From Algicola sp. (lineage in GTDB: Bacteria > Bacteroidota > Bacteroidia > Flavobacteriales > Flavobacteriaceae): 62,450 nt of DNA. The DNA lies in assembly GCA_018222915.1 (NCBI GenBank), contig JAAEZI010000003.1, positions 7,204 through 69,653 of the forward strand. Reading direction: 5' to 3'. Positions within the stretch are counted from its first letter, which is position 1; every line of letters begins with the position of its first letter. The translations under genes were made by a program, and so were the position numbers. Below the pieces are notes generated by a model. It searched no databases. It worked only from the letters and a program-made list of their open reading frames with translations, and was not told the origin of the DNA. Shown here in pieces: positions 16,206-25,183 of the stretch.

Positions 16206-18068
16206 TTAGTAAACATCTTTAACATTTTCCTTTATCCAAGTTAGGCAAGTTTTAAAGTCTTTAAATATATGTTTCTCTGGAATCAAATCTGGAATGATTC
16301 CAATGCGTTCCATCATATATTTAGGTTGTTTTAATAGATTCACCAATAAGACATTCATGTTTTGTTTTTTAAGATCAACCAATACATCTTCCATGGCGTA
16401 TAATCCCGATTGATCCATATATTGCATGCGTCCCATTCTAATGATAACCGTTTTGGCTGTAGGTGGAATTTGTTTCGCTAATTGCTGAAATTCTGAGGTC
16501 GAACCGAAAAATAAAGGCCCTTTGATGTGTTTGATAAAGACTTCTTCTTCGAGCTGCGATGGAAAACCTGTTTCGTCGGCCCACGCCTCCTCTTTTAAGG
16601 ATTTCACATCGGAACGTTTGGCTGTTAAATCGCCTATTTTTTTCATAAATAACAAAGAGGCAATCACTAGTCCGATACCAACAGCATAGACCAAATTCCA
16701 AAAAGTAGAGAGCACCAATACGACTAACATTACAATCACTTCAGAGCTCACTTTAAACGGTCCAAATTTTAAATCTTTTGGTAACGCTGGAATGGCTTTC
16801 AAACCTTTATAATCCATCACACCAATTCCAACCGTTATTAAAATACCTGCTAGAACGGCTGCTGGAATTTTAGAGGCAACTGGTCCGAGGGCCAATAATA
16901 CAACTAGTAATAGCACACCGGCAATCATTCCAGACAATCGCGTTTTACCTCCTGCATTAATATTGACAACGGTTCTAATCGTTGCACCAGCTCCAGGAAT
17001 ACCTCCAAAAATAGCTGCGATAGTATTTCCTATTCCTTGTCCAACCAACTCTTTATTAGGTTGATGTTTGGTCTTTGTCATATTATCGGCAACTACACTT
17101 GTTAGTAATGAATCGATGGCTCCTAAGAGCGCTAAGGTAATCGCTGTAAAAATATAGGGAGAGATAGAAGCCAAATTAAATTGTGTAAATATTTCCATTT
17201 TGGGTAGAGGTAATCCCGTTGGAATTTCTTCTATTGGTCGGTAGTTCAGATCAAAACCGTAAGCGATTCCAGAAATCACAATTAATGCGACTAATGCGCT
17301 GGGTACTTTTGTGGTAATACGTTTGAATCCATAAACGATAAAAATAGTTGCCAAGGCTAAGAGCAACTCTAACCAATTAATATTCTTTAAGGCTCTAGGA
17401 AGTATCTTTAGTGTGCCTAAAACTCCAGAGGTTGCAGATTTTGCTAAAGTCTTTGATTCTTTAGCGATATCAGCTTCAGTCATTTTTTTTGCTCTTGCAA
17501 TAGTTTCTTCAAAATCTTCCAAAACCAGGATACCTTCACCTGCTTCTTCTTTCAAGATATTCTCTAATATAAGTTCTTCGGCTTGTGGCTTATACTGACT
17601 CACCAATGCCACATCTTCTTTTGGATAGTAGCCAATTGAAGGAAGAATCTGCGTCACTAAAATAATAACGCCAATCGCTGTCATAAATCCTGAAACCACC
17701 GGATAAGGAATGTATTTAATATACTTTCCAAAACCCAAAGCGCCGAGACCTATTTGTATTAATCCTGCCAATAAGAATACGGTTAGAATTGCAGGAAGTG
17801 CTTTATTCACATCTCCATCGTTCGCAGCAATTATCCCAGCAATAACAACCATACTTACAGCGGTCATTGGAGCCGTAGGACCAGATATTTGTGTGTTTGT
17901 CCCTCCAAATAATGCTGCAAAAAAACTAATAAAAATCGCGCCATAAAGTCCGGCACTAGGGCCTAAACCTGACGACACACCAAAAGCGAGTGCCAATGGC
18001 AAAGCAACAATACCAGCGGTGATGCCTCCAAAAGCATCACCTTTTATATTTGAAAAGAAATTCTTCAT
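16206..18068 (-). CDS. SulP family anion transporter with STAS domain
   Basis: A 620-residue inner-membrane transporter. The SulP core begins GDAFGGITAGIVALPLALAF; the family motif GPTAPMTAVSMVV is near residue 63, and the STAS domain occupies about residues 500-615. A soluble acidic insert of about 65 residues (roughly 155-220, including EELILENILKEEAGEG) interrupts the membrane part between early helices. SulP proteins carry sulfate, bicarbonate or other anions; linkage to carbonic anhydrase favours bicarbonate, as for BicA-type carriers, but this is inference. First gene of a two-gene operon. Confidence 0.88.
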   Translation of the reverse strand: MKNFFSNIKGDAFGGITAGIVALPLALAFGVSSGLGPSAGLYGAIFISFFAALFGGTNTQISGPTAPMTAVSMVVIAGIIAANDGDVNKALPAILTVFLLAGLIQIGLGALGFGKYIKYIPYPVVSGFMTAIGVIILVTQILPSIGYYPKEDVALVSQYKPQAEELILENILKEEAGEGILVLEDFEETIARAKKMTEADIAKESKTLAKSATSGVLGTLKILPRALKNINWLELLLALATIFIVYGFKRITTKVPSALVALIVISGIAYGFDLNYRPIEEIPTGLPLPKMEIFTQFNLASISPYIFTAITLALLGAIDSLLTSVVADNMTKTKHQPNKELVGQGIGNTIAAIFGGIPGAGATIRTVVNINAGGKTRLSGMIAGVLLLVVLLALGPVASKIPAAVLAGILITVGIGVMDYKGLKAIPALPKDLKFGPFKVSSEVIVMLVVLVLSTFWNLVYAVGIGLVIASLLFMKKIGDLTAKRSDVKSLKEEAWADETGFPSQLEEEVFIKHIKGPLFFGSTSEFQQLAKQIPPTAKTVIIRMGRMQYMDQSGLYAMEDVLVDLKKQNMNVLLVNLLKQPKYMMERIGIIPDLIPEKHIFKDFKTCLTWIKENVKDVY

Positions 18069-18185
18069 AGATTGACAGTTGGTTTTTTATTAAATGTAAG
18101 ACATTTTATCAATAAACAATGTAGTCATTAAATATTATGCTATAATTAACACGACAGTTTGATTGACAATCTTGGATAAAAAAAA

Positions 18186-18204
18186 CATTGCTAGTATAGC
18201 AATG
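18186..18204 (-). terminator. Terminator of the second carbonic anhydrase
   Basis: CATTGCTA (18186-18193), loop of three, TAGCAATG (18197-18204). It is flanked by runs of A on the left and T on the right, so it can work both ways. On the minus strand it lies 37 bases after the stop at 18242. Confidence 0.8.
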
Positions 18205-18241
18205 CTTTTTTGACTTTTCTCTATTTCAAAGTATGCTGGTT

Positions 18242-18871
18242 CTACTCATAAAAATCAACAGCGCCTGTGTTAATATCGTACATGGCTCCTATAATTTTTA
18301 TCTCTTTATTTTTCTCCATTTCAGAAAGAATCGGACTTTCTGCATGTATTCTATCAATAGTTAACTTGACATTTTTCTTTGATACTTCATCAACAAAATC
18401 CAAATTTTTAGAATTTCTTAAGCTTTCATCTTTGGGTTCTGTCACGGCATTCACAGCAGGTGTAATCTTTTCAATTAGTTTGGTTAGATTTCCCATTTCT
18501 GCATGGTCACACGCGCCTTTGACAGCACCACAGCTCGTATGACCCAACACTACAATTAATTTAGTGCCAGCCAATTTACAAGCAAATTCCATACTACCTA
18601 AAATGTCTTCATTTACAAAGTTTCCTGCGATTCTTACACTAAAGATATCTCCCAGACCCTGATCAAATACCAATTCGGCAGATACTCTAGAGTCAATACA
18701 ACTCAAAATTGTCGCAAATGGAAATTGTCCTTCACTCGTATCATTTACTTGCTCAAGCAAATTTCGATTAGCTTTGAGGTTTTGCTGAAAACGTTTGTTC
18801 CCTTCTTTTAAAAATTGAATGGATTTCTCCGGCGTCATTGTTGCTTGTGTTTCTCTTGTATGTGCTTTCAT
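18242..18871 (-). CDS. Beta-carbonic anhydrase, second copy
   Basis: A 209-residue beta-class enzyme only distantly similar to the one at 15570. The zinc site is complete: Cys58, Asp60 and Arg62 in SCIDSR, then His111 and Cys114 in GHTSCGAV. The N-terminus TPEKSIQFLKEGNKRFQQN is typical of the branch found beside SulP and Usp genes. There is no signal peptide. It lies 42 bases after the universal stress protein gene, probably in the operon SulP-Usp-CA transcribed from about 21330. Confidence 0.92.
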   Translation of the reverse strand: MKAHTRETQATMTPEKSIQFLKEGNKRFQQNLKANRNLLEQVNDTSEGQFPFATILSCIDSRVSAELVFDQGLGDIFSVRIAGNFVNEDILGSMEFACKLAGTKLIVVLGHTSCGAVKGACDHAEMGNLTKLIEKITPAVNAVTEPKDESLRNSKNLDFVDEVSKKNVKLTIDRIHAESPILSEMEKNKEIKIIGAMYDINTGAVDFYE

Positions 18872-18913
18872 CTTTTCGTATTTCTATAATTAATAATAAT
18901 TCTTAACTGCAAT

Positions 18914-19738
18914 TTATATCTGTGTATGTTGATTCGAGGAAATTAAAAAAGAAACCTTTAACTTAGAAATCATAGCATTCATGTCTAATGATTTTGCATC
19001 GTGTGTTTCTTTAGTGCCTTGCTCAGTTCTATCAATGTACAATAAATTAATTTGGTTTTTGGAAAGATAATTTCCCAAACTATTAATGGTGTTATCGTTC
19101 TTTTCAAATACATACTCCACAATGTCTTTTTCTAATGAATTTCTTTCAGTATCAAATTGTGCATTGCTTTTTAAAATTTGAAATGATCTCAACGGCTTTT
19201 TAGCATTGTTTTTTAAACGCTTCGAGAGCGTCGCTTCAAACAACTCTTCATGGCTATTTAAAAACCCAAGAGCGAATTCCTTTTCAGGTTCTATGGTATT
19301 TTTGTCATCCACAATCATAATGACACCATCGTAGTTTTTAATTACAAAATCTGTAATATTATCGCCTACGAACCCAAAGGATTTCGGTTGTCGCTTACCT
19401 ATCACGATAACATCTGGTTGCTGATTTTGTATGTATTCTGAAATTTCATGTTTCACATTTCCGAATGCATATTTATGACTCACACCAACACCATAATTCT
19501 TAAAAACAGCATCTGTTAATTCTTGTATTTCATTTCCAGTGGCTGTATAAGATTGGTTAATATTACGAATAGCGGATAACTGACTTTCTTGGCCCACGAT
19601 ATCCGTTGGTTTTTTTACATGGAATAAATCAATATTGCCATCTAACATCTTAGCTAAACCAACAGTACTTTTTAACATCGTGTAAGTGTCACTCTTTAGA
19701 TCAGATAGCACCAGAATTTTATGTCTTTTGTTTTCCAT
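18914..19738 (-). CDS. Universal stress protein, tandem UspA domains
   Basis: A 274-residue cytoplasmic protein. The first Usp domain (1-145) starts KILVLSDLKSDTYTMLKSTV and includes PDVIVIGKRQPKSFGFVGDN, which resembles the nucleotide-binding loop. The second half (150-274) keeps the fold but lacks a clear G-2x-G-9x-G loop, so it may not bind ATP. It sits 11 bases after the SulP transporter at 19750 and before the second carbonic anhydrase. A regulatory or energy-sensing role for the carbon module is an inference from context only. Confidence 0.82.
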   Translation of the reverse strand: MENKRHKILVLSDLKSDTYTMLKSTVGLAKMLDGNIDLFHVKKPTDIVGQESQLSAIRNINQSYTATGNEIQELTDAVFKNYGVGVSHKYAFGNVKHEISEYIQNQQPDVIVIGKRQPKSFGFVGDNITDFVIKNYDGVIMIVDDKNTIEPEKEFALGFLNSHEELFEATLSKRLKNNAKKPLRSFQILKSNAQFDTERNSLEKDIVEYVFEKNDNTINSLGNYLSKNQINLLYIDRTEQGTKETHDAKSLDMNAMISKLKVSFLISSNQHTQI

Positions 19739-19749
19739 AACTCTTAGTA

Positions 19750-21330
19750 TTAAACCGTTTTCGGTCGGAGTTTGAAAAATTCTATAAAACTATCAGGATT
19801 TTCAACAATACCTCTTTCTGATATAATTTGGATGTCTATATTTCTTTCTTTGGCCTTAAAGGCGAAGTCCTCTAAAATTTCTATGATATCATTATCAAGA
19901 TATCTTGTCTTTCTCACATCCAATTCCAAATACGTATCTCTTGGTAAGCTATCTAGCTCTTTTAAAATTGCACCTTTATTAAAGAACGTTACTTCTTCAG
20001 CTAAGGTCATTTTTATTTTGTGTTTCCCATTACTTTTATCTTCAATATGAAGGAAATGTGAATTTTGATAACTCTTGATTAGAATCACAACGATACCAAC
20101 TGCTAGACCTAAACCAATTCCCCATAGTAAATCGATAAATACGATTCCTAATACAGTGACAACAAAAGGCACAAATTGTTTCCATCCTGCCTGCCACATT
20201 TGTTTAAATAGTGAAGGCTTTGCTAATTTATAACCTACAATCAATAAGACTGCTGCGAGCACCGACAATGGGATCATATTCAGCAATCTTGGAATTAAAA
20301 TCACAGAAATTAACAGTAGAAATCCATGAATAATTGCAGAAGCTTTACTTCTACCTCCAGATTGAATATTCGCTGAACTACGAACAATTACTTGAGTGAT
20401 TGGTAAACCACCAATCATCCCAGAAATAATATTTCCTGTTCCTTGAGCTAACAACTCCCTATTGGTTGGAGTAACATTCTTGTGAGGATCTAATTTATCT
20501 GTTGCCTCTACACATAACAAGGTTTCCAAACTAGCCACCAACGCAATAGTAAATCCTACTAACCAAACATCCGGATTAGTAATTGCAGAAAATTTTGGAA
20601 AACTAAATTGCCCGAAAAATGACGCGGCATCTTCTGGAATTGGTACAGTAACAAGATGTGATTCAGCTATGGCAAGGGATTCACTAGATTGTGTCACGAC
20701 GTAAAAAATGATTCCTACGACTACAGCCACTAACGGCCCTTGAATAATTTGAAATATTTTGGCTTTTTTTGATAACACTTTATCCCACAACAAAAGAATA
20801 GCCAAGCCAACAAATCCGATGATCATAGAACCTAGAATAATATTGTCAAAAATGTGTAGAATAGCTGAGAAAGTATTTTCTCCAGAAGCCTCAAAGAAGC
20901 TATCTGCACCTTCTGGTTCTGCATCATATCCAAAGAAATGAGGGATTTGTTTTAAAATGATAATAATCCCAATACCTGTGAGCATGCCTTTAATTACTGA
21001 AGACGGGAAATAATAACCAATTATTCCAGCTCTGGCAAATCCGAAAATCAATTGGATCACACCACCTATGACTACAGCCACTAAAAAGTTTTGATAGCCT
21101 CCCAAAGTACCAATTGCTGTAAGAACAATTGCGGCTAATCCAGCAGCTGGACCACTAACGCCTATTTTAGAGCCACTTAAAGCACCAACAACAATTCCTC
21201 CAACAATACCTGCGATAAGTCCTGAAAATAATGGAGCACCACTGGCTAATGCAATACCTAAACATAAAGGTAAAGCGACAAAAAACACGACTATACTCGC
21301 TGGCAAGTCATTCTTAATAGTTTTAAACAT
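19750..21330 (-). CDS. SulP family anion transporter, second copy
   Basis: A transporter of about 526 residues starting at MFKTIKNDLPASIVVFFVAL. In-frame ATG 21342 and a TTG at 21351 are possible earlier starts; the chosen start fits the family. It has about 12 membrane helices, with SGPAAGLAAIVL in the anion-binding region and QGTGNIISGMIGGLPITQVI later. A short C-terminal STAS-like domain (about residues 435-525) has YLELDVRKTRYLDNDIIEIL. It differs strongly from the SulP at 16206 and lacks the long acidic insert. With the downstream Usp and carbonic anhydrase genes it probably handles bicarbonate. Confidence 0.87.
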   Translation of the reverse strand: MFKTIKNDLPASIVVFFVALPLCLGIALASGAPLFSGLIAGIVGGIVVGALSGSKIGVSGPAAGLAAIVLTAIGTLGGYQNFLVAVVIGGVIQLIFGFARAGIIGYYFPSSVIKGMLTGIGIIIILKQIPHFFGYDAEPEGADSFFEASGENTFSAILHIFDNIILGSMIIGFVGLAILLLWDKVLSKKAKIFQIIQGPLVAVVVGIIFYVVTQSSESLAIAESHLVTVPIPEDAASFFGQFSFPKFSAITNPDVWLVGFTIALVASLETLLCVEATDKLDPHKNVTPTNRELLAQGTGNIISGMIGGLPITQVIVRSSANIQSGGRSKASAIIHGFLLLISVILIPRLLNMIPLSVLAAVLLIVGYKLAKPSLFKQMWQAGWKQFVPFVVTVLGIVFIDLLWGIGLGLAVGIVVILIKSYQNSHFLHIEDKSNGKHKIKMTLAEEVTFFNKGAILKELDSLPRDTYLELDVRKTRYLDNDIIEILEDFAFKAKERNIDIQIISERGIVENPDSFIEFFKLRPKTV

Positions 21331-21416
21331 AAATAAATTCATTTGTGCCAACAGGTCAATCTATCAGCTAATTTTTAATACACTTTTTAGGACAACATTC
21401 GTCCTAGTTCAAAAAA

Positions 21417-21719
21417 TTATGAAATGAATTCTGGAGGAGGAGATATTAAATTAAGATGCGGTTTAGGATAGTTTTTGAAGAAATAAACATGTTGTTTTCT
21501 CTTATCGAACCCCTTAATGTAATCGAGAAGATGCATGGATTCAGCATAAAAGATTTTTCCTTCCTTAGCTATTTCATGACCCTTTTCTTCTTCTTCTTCA
21601 TTAATTGTATAGAAGCATGAAATATCAATAGTATCATCAATTGCCATAACAACAGAAGGCGCTGTAATAAGCGCTGCAAATATCATCAAAAAAAAGATAG
21701 CGGTTAGCTTCTGTATCAT
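21417..21719 (-). CDS. Small exported flavobacterial protein, function unknown
   Basis: A 100-residue protein with a signal peptide or membrane anchor (MIQKLTAIFFLMIFAALITA). It continues with DDTIDISCFYTINEEEEEKG and ends NYPKPHLNLISPPPEFIS. The acidic cluster and the PPPEF ending look conserved in small proteins of Flavobacteriaceae that I have seen near transport or respiratory genes. There is one cysteine after the leader. Function is unknown. It lies between the Bat operon and the SulP gene, about 75-90 bases upstream of the latter, and may be the first gene of that operon. Confidence 0.65.
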   Translation of the reverse strand: MIQKLTAIFFLMIFAALITAPSVVMAIDDTIDISCFYTINEEEEEKGHEIAKEGKIFYAESMHLLDYIKGFDKRKQHVYFFKNYPKPHLNLISPPPEFIS

Positions 21720-21767
21720 AGTTGGCTATAAAGTTGTTAAAGATAGTGATTGATTTAGGATTCAGTG

Positions 21768-22526
21768 TTAAAAATTCTTTAACATTTTAATGTCCTCGTT
21801 CAGAACCCATCCGGTTTTTCCATCAGACAGCTCAATTTTTTTCCAATTGTTTACAGTGTCTAAAACCTGTACTTTGGTTCCTTCATGTAGTTTAAAAGAT
21901 TCAGAACTTCTCAAATTAGGCTCCGATTTTATCTGTGCTTCTTGAGCAAACACAATCGCAGGTTGGTACTGCTCCTCCATATGATACTTATGAAAGGCAA
22001 AAGCCAACGCAATCATTCCTAGCAATAAAAATGACAAACTAGATACAAATGCCAAACGTTTTTTAGCGGTACTCGTGGTAAAATAATACAGTAAAAATAG
22101 AACGACAAAAAGGACGACTAAACCTACAGATAATTTACCCCAACTTTCAAATCCCATTGTATTGGTTATTCGATTTAAGAGTCTGGAGAAGCCAACTTCT
22201 GGAACCGTCTCAATATCATCTATAGTCATATTTCGTGCAAACGCGATATTCTTATTGATGTCTTTATCATTAGAATCTAAGAGCAATGCCTTCTCGTAAT
22301 AATAGATGCTTGGCGCAATATGATTGAGTTTGTAATGTGCATTTGCCATATTAAAGTACAAAGCTGCCGAGTGTTCTCCCGATTCTAAAATGGCTTCATA
22401 TTGATCAATGGCTTCGGTGTATTTTCCATCATTGTACAAGGCATTGGCCTTTTCAAAAAGCGATTCATTTTGACCTAAAACCGTCAAATGTACTAAACAA
22501 ATTACTATGTAAATGACTCGTTTCAT
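21768..22526 (-). CDS. batE: BatE: TPR, membrane helices and SH3-like domain
   Basis: A 252-residue protein of the Bacteroides aerotolerance operon. A signal-like helix (1-18) is followed by TPR repeats (about 20-105, with YNDGKYTEAIDQYEAIL and ALYFNMANAHYKLNHIAPSI). Two membrane helices follow (about 128-148 and 155-175), then a C-terminal SH3-like domain (AQIKSEPNLRSSESFKLHEG). It is the last gene of the operon, one base after batD. It likely recruits partners in the envelope; the biochemical role of Bat proteins remains uncertain. Confidence 0.85.
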   Translation of the reverse strand: MKRVIYIVICLVHLTVLGQNESLFEKANALYNDGKYTEAIDQYEAILESGEHSAALYFNMANAHYKLNHIAPSIYYYEKALLLDSNDKDINKNIAFARNMTIDDIETVPEVGFSRLLNRITNTMGFESWGKLSVGLVVLFVVLFLLYYFTTSTAKKRLAFVSSLSFLLLGMIALAFAFHKYHMEEQYQPAIVFAQEAQIKSEPNLRSSESFKLHEGTKVQVLDTVNNWKKIELSDGKTGWVLNEDIKMLKNF

Positions 22527-22527
22527 C

Positions 22528-24303
22528 TTACTTAATTTCCTTATCTATAGTAGCAATAGCAGATGCCGACTTCTCATAATCCTGTTGCATTTCAACGTTA
22601 GTTATAGGCGTGTACCTAGCCAACTCACAATGCTCCAAAATGCTGATAAACTCGTTCACTGTTTCTGTATTGACTTGTCCTTTCAATAACAAATCCTCTA
22701 TCTTCTCTTTACTGAAATCGGAGGTCTCCAGATGAATTTTTGCTTTTAGATAATTATGTAGCGCTTTTTCTAAGGCAATATAAAAAGCCTCCTTTTGGCC
22801 AAGTGATTTTTTAGCTTCACTCAAATAGCGCTTCGCCAACCTATCAGCCTTTCGAATACGGTTTCCGAAGATATCTGCATCACGCTCTTCTTTCTTCTTG
22901 CGGTAAACAATGGCTAATGGTATGGCTAATAATGGTAATAACAAAGAGCTCCAAAATCCTGTTGATTTAAAAAATGGCGTTTGCATCTGAGGTTTCAGAT
23001 TCGCCGTAGTTTTGATAAACGCAAATGGCTCACTGCTAAGTGTTATCGCATTTTTATTGGCATCAGCCGATGCAATATTATCATCGCCAGAAGAATTATT
23101 TACTGGACCTTCAATCACATCAATCACAATTTCTCCTGAGGATACACGTTTGTAGCTTTCCGTTTCTAAATCAAAGTATGAAAATGAAATACTTGGAATT
23201 GGGTATTTCCCTTTGTATTGCGGAACTATAGTGTAATTATCAGAAATAGACCCATTCATTCCTGAAAGGTTTGTTCTGATGTTTTCATTGTGCTCGGGTT
23301 CATAAACTTCCAAAGAACTAGGTAAGGTTAATTTAGGCAACTGAAATAAACTTAAGTTCCCGTTTCCTGTAACCTCTACCATAGCTTGTAAGGATTCCGA
23401 AGCATTCAGTTGAGATTTAGACGTCTTTACATTAAATTCAAAATTCCCAACTGCTCCTGTAAAATCATCAGGTTTTCCTTGTTCAGGAAGTGGCTTCACA
23501 TTGATGGTACGACTGCCAGCAGAAACCGTTCTATTCACTTGAGCCATATGACGACCACCGAATATATCTCTTCTATTGGTAGGCACTTCAACCGTGATAT
23601 CTAAGGTTAAAGGCTCAATTTCCAACTTCCCTGTTTTCTGAGGATAAAGTACCATTTTTCGCAGTACCACATATCTATATTCTTCCCCTTTGTAAGTGCC
23701 ATTTTGAATTCTTAGTCCGTTGACATCTATTTTCTGGCTCCAGAAGTCGTTATACCTTGGATTATTCACTTCTCTCCAATTACTCACACCAGCAGCTGTA
23801 GAGACGTATAATTTATAAACAACTGTAATCGCCTCATTGAGATAAGGGTCTGATTTGGAGACCTCTGCGACCAAATGTATATTTTCTGTCGCAATGCCTT
23901 CAACATTGTAAGGATCATTAGGACGCTTTACTGCGTTGGTCACAACAACACTCAAAGATTCTGACTTATACTGTTGTCCTTGAATTTCAATAATAGCTTC
24001 ACCTATTTTAAAGGTTCCTTTTCTTTTAGGCGCTAAGAAATAGCTATAGGTTTTGGTGTAGGAATGTGAACCGTTTAACCACGAGTTACTTACGGAAGTA
24101 TTAGGACCTCCTACAACATCAAAGTTGGAAAAGTCTGGAGGATTAAAGTTATCACCATCCTTGTTCATGATAAAATCAATACGTAAACGTTCATTGACGC
24201 CCAACTTTTTCTTACTGACCTTAGCTTCAAATGATACTTGCGAAAAAGCAGCACTTGTCATGAGCATGACTATTAATATCCCTATGTACTTTAAGATTTT
24301 CAT
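22528..24303 (-). CDS. batD: BatD
   Basis: A 591-residue membrane-anchored periplasmic protein. A signal peptide (MKILKYIGILIVMLMTSAAF) is followed by repeated beta-sandwich domains to about residue 430. A membrane helix (GFWSSLLLPLLAIPLAIVY) and a cytoplasmic helical domain follow. The N-terminal pattern SKKKLGVNERLRIDFIMNKD and the later YSYFLAPKRKGTFKIGEAII are typical of BatD. Position between batC and batE confirms the call. Confidence 0.9.
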   Translation of the reverse strand: MKILKYIGILIVMLMTSAAFSQVSFEAKVSKKKLGVNERLRIDFIMNKDGDNFNPPDFSNFDVVGGPNTSVSNSWLNGSHSYTKTYSYFLAPKRKGTFKIGEAIIEIQGQQYKSESLSVVVTNAVKRPNDPYNVEGIATENIHLVAEVSKSDPYLNEAITVVYKLYVSTAAGVSNWREVNNPRYNDFWSQKIDVNGLRIQNGTYKGEEYRYVVLRKMVLYPQKTGKLEIEPLTLDITVEVPTNRRDIFGGRHMAQVNRTVSAGSRTINVKPLPEQGKPDDFTGAVGNFEFNVKTSKSQLNASESLQAMVEVTGNGNLSLFQLPKLTLPSSLEVYEPEHNENIRTNLSGMNGSISDNYTIVPQYKGKYPIPSISFSYFDLETESYKRVSSGEIVIDVIEGPVNNSSGDDNIASADANKNAITLSSEPFAFIKTTANLKPQMQTPFFKSTGFWSSLLLPLLAIPLAIVYRKKKEERDADIFGNRIRKADRLAKRYLSEAKKSLGQKEAFYIALEKALHNYLKAKIHLETSDFSKEKIEDLLLKGQVNTETVNEFISILEHCELARYTPITNVEMQQDYEKSASAIATIDKEIK

Positions 24304-24336
24304 CTCAATATCATGTTCGATTTTATTAAACTACAA

Positions 24337-25182
24337 TTACCAGTCTTTTTCTGGTTTCACTTTTGGCCCTTTTTGTTTTTGAGCATTCATTTTTTCTTGG
24401 ACCTTTTGCTCTTGATTATTCATAGCTTCCAAAAGGTTTTTTATTTGCTGTGGAGATAACTGACCAGGCTGAGGCTTTGGTTTACCTTTCTGCTCTTGAT
24501 CATCTTTCTTTTCATCACCTTTTCCTTGGTCTTTTTCATCCTTAGGTTTTCCATCTTCATCTTTCTGATCGTCCCCTTCTTTTTTATCTTGGTCCCCTTG
24601 ATCTTTAGGGTTGTCTTTCTTTTCTTCGTCTTCTTTTTTGTCCTTGTCCTTATTCTCGTCTTCTTTATTTTCGTCTTTTTTCTCCTCTTCCTGCTCTTGC
24701 TTTTTGTCCTCTTCTTGTTGCTTAGCGCATTCCTGTGCCACAACTAAATTATAACGGGTTTCATCATCTGAAGGATCATTTCTCAAGGCATTTTTATAGG
24801 CCTCTACTGCTTCCTTACACAAGTTTTCCTTCATCAGAATGTTGCCCATATTGTGGTATGATTGATGTTTTTCCGATTTAGACGTTGCGCTTTCAGCTGC
24901 TTGCATATGACGGTATAATGCCTCGTCAAAATTGCCTTTTTCATAATAGGAATTTCCCAGGTTATAGGTTCCTGCAACTACTGATGGCGCTTTTGAAATA
25001 GCCTTTCTATATTCCTTTTCAGCGGATATAAAATTATCTCCTTCAATAAGTTCGTTCGCCTGATATACATATGTTTTGGCGGCTTTTTCGGTTAACTCTT
25101 GGGCTTTTTCCTTGTCTTTGTTTTGTGCAAAAGACGTGGTAACCAAAACTACTGAACAACAAAAAGCAATGATATTTTTCAT
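24337..25182 (-). CDS. batC: BatC: TPR protein with long Lys/Glu/Asp-rich linker
   Basis: A 281-residue exported protein. ATG 25182 begins the signal peptide MKNIIAFCCSVVLVTTSFAQ; longer readings overlap the neighbouring gene. TPR repeats span about residues 25-145 (AGTYNLGNSYYEKGNFDEAL, YHNMGNILMKENLCKEAVEA). Residues 150-235 are almost only K, E, D, N, Q and G, and must be disordered. The C-terminus PGQLSPQQIKNLLEAMNNQE is the conserved short helix of BatC. The low-complexity stretch makes long open frames of basic residues in the other frames; these are not genes. Confidence 0.88.
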   Translation of the reverse strand: MKNIIAFCCSVVLVTTSFAQNKDKEKAQELTEKAAKTYVYQANELIEGDNFISAEKEYRKAISKAPSVVAGTYNLGNSYYEKGNFDEALYRHMQAAESATSKSEKHQSYHNMGNILMKENLCKEAVEAYKNALRNDPSDDETRYNLVVAQECAKQQEEDKKQEQEEEKKDENKEDENKDKDKKEDEEKKDNPKDQGDQDKKEGDDQKDEDGKPKDEKDQGKGDEKKDDQEQKGKPKPQPGQLSPQQIKNLLEAMNNQEQKVQEKMNAQKQKGPKVKPEKDW

Positions 25183-25183
25183 A

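Noticed and set aside
24441..24747. Long open frames of almost pure Lys/Arg or Phe/Leu/Val residues on both strands
   Set aside because: They are shadows of the repetitive codons of the batC charged linker in other phases; no start, RBS or conserved features.
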